Translations under genes and position numbers: made by a program
Notes under the pieces: model-generated
What the model saw: only the letters and a program-made list of their open reading frames with translations
Databases searched by the model: none
What the model was told of the DNA's origin: nothing
Shown here: positions 63,846 to 64,000 of the stretch, piece by piece
How positions within the stretch are numbered: position 1 is the stretch's first letter
How the letters are laid out: each line of letters begins with the position of its first letter
Assembly: GCF_000331535.1 (NCBI RefSeq)
Contig: NZ_AMZN01000066.1
Coordinates: 37,290-101,289, forward strand
Source of the DNA: Fulvivirga imtechensis AK7
Lineage (GTDB): Bacteria; Bacteroidota; Bacteroidia; Cytophagales; Cyclobacteriaceae
Direction: 5' to 3'
DNA: 64,000 nt

Positions 63846-64000
63846 TTATTCATCGGATGAGACTTGTTTTATGCAGACACTCATGCGATGGGAAAGCGCA
63901 CCACACTTATTATCTAACGTGAGTTCGATATAAGATGCCTGAAAATAAATGGTCATCCCGAGGCAACCAACAACTTTAGTTGATTTTGAGGATAATGACA
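63846..64000. other. Non-coding right end with further repeat copies
   Basis: It contains ATTCATCGGATG (63848-63859), the complement of which occurs at 4503-4514, and TAACGTGAGTTCGATATA (63915-63932), the third copy of the end of the MITE-like element. No gene seen. Confidence 0.5.

Overview
The window reads as chromosome of a gliding-type bacterium of the phylum Bacteroidota, most likely order Cytophagales. The reasons are the porP/sprF-gldKLMN type IX secretion (T9SS) cluster, a SprE/PorW lipoprotein, a DUF4271-hemD pair, an ATP synthase operon without beta and epsilon genes, LytS/LytTR pairs, and several -7 promoter elements of the form TAnnTTTG. Many starts appear to be TTG or GTG, and Shine-Dalgarno sequences are rare, which also fits the phylum. 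No plasmid, prophage or CRISPR signature was seen. The only clear mobile DNA is at the right end.

Layout. 1-4.2 kb: end of a LiaF-like envelope protein, a LytS-type kinase/LytTR regulator pair and a lipoprotein subtilase. 4.6-15.8 kb: a SpoU methyltransferase, a frameshifted GNAT acetyltransferase, mutS, a CHASE3 kinase, a fatty acid desaturase, a kinase/OmpR pair and two secreted proteins of unknown role. 15.8-21 kb: a DUF3300-like aromatic-rich secreted protein with a 26-residue membrane peptide gene upstream, a thioesterase, a frameshifted HD hydrolase, a YtfI/YtfJ-like pair, and tRNA-Gly and tRNA-Leu genes. 21.3-24.5 kb: an arsenosugar-type operon (AhpD-like, arsS, purine nucleoside phosphorylase, arsM). 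24.6-33.1 kb: an aldo/keto reductase, a divergent SecA paralogue, uvrA and two tandem orphan solute-binding proteins. 33.2-43 kb: NDH-2 with a small membrane partner, a second LytS/LytTR pair, a cyclase-family enzyme, hemW, an Omp85-type protein, DUF4271 and hemD. 43-48.8 kb: the T9SS core. 49.1-55.8 kb, minus strand: sprE/porW, PBP1A, uvrC. 56-63 kb: M23 peptidase, bactofilin, atpZ and atpBEFHAG. 63-64 kb: non-coding DNA with a degenerate ORF-less group II intron just after the atp terminator, itself loaded with inverted repeats.

How the genes fit together. GldK/GldN (periplasmic ring), GldL/GldM (proton-driven motor), the PorP/SprF-like barrel and SprE/PorW are parts of one secretion machine, and PBP1A lies in the sprE operon. 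The M23 peptidase and bactofilin form a likely cell-wall morphology pair in front of the ATP synthase genes. ArsM, ArsS, the phosphorylase and the AhpD-like protein make sense as one pathway that methylates arsenic, adenosylates it and removes adenine.

Points most worth a second look: the phosphorylase inside the arsenosugar operon; a carbohydrate-binding-module-like insertion in GldN; the SecA paralogue with a hydrophobic tail; the sporulation-type YtfI/YtfJ pair in a non-sporulating phylum; the ORF-less intron placed directly after a terminator; two genes broken by single-base indels in short homopolymers; and two neighbouring hairpins with a compensatory base change. All functions are inferred by reading the sequence; no database search was possible.
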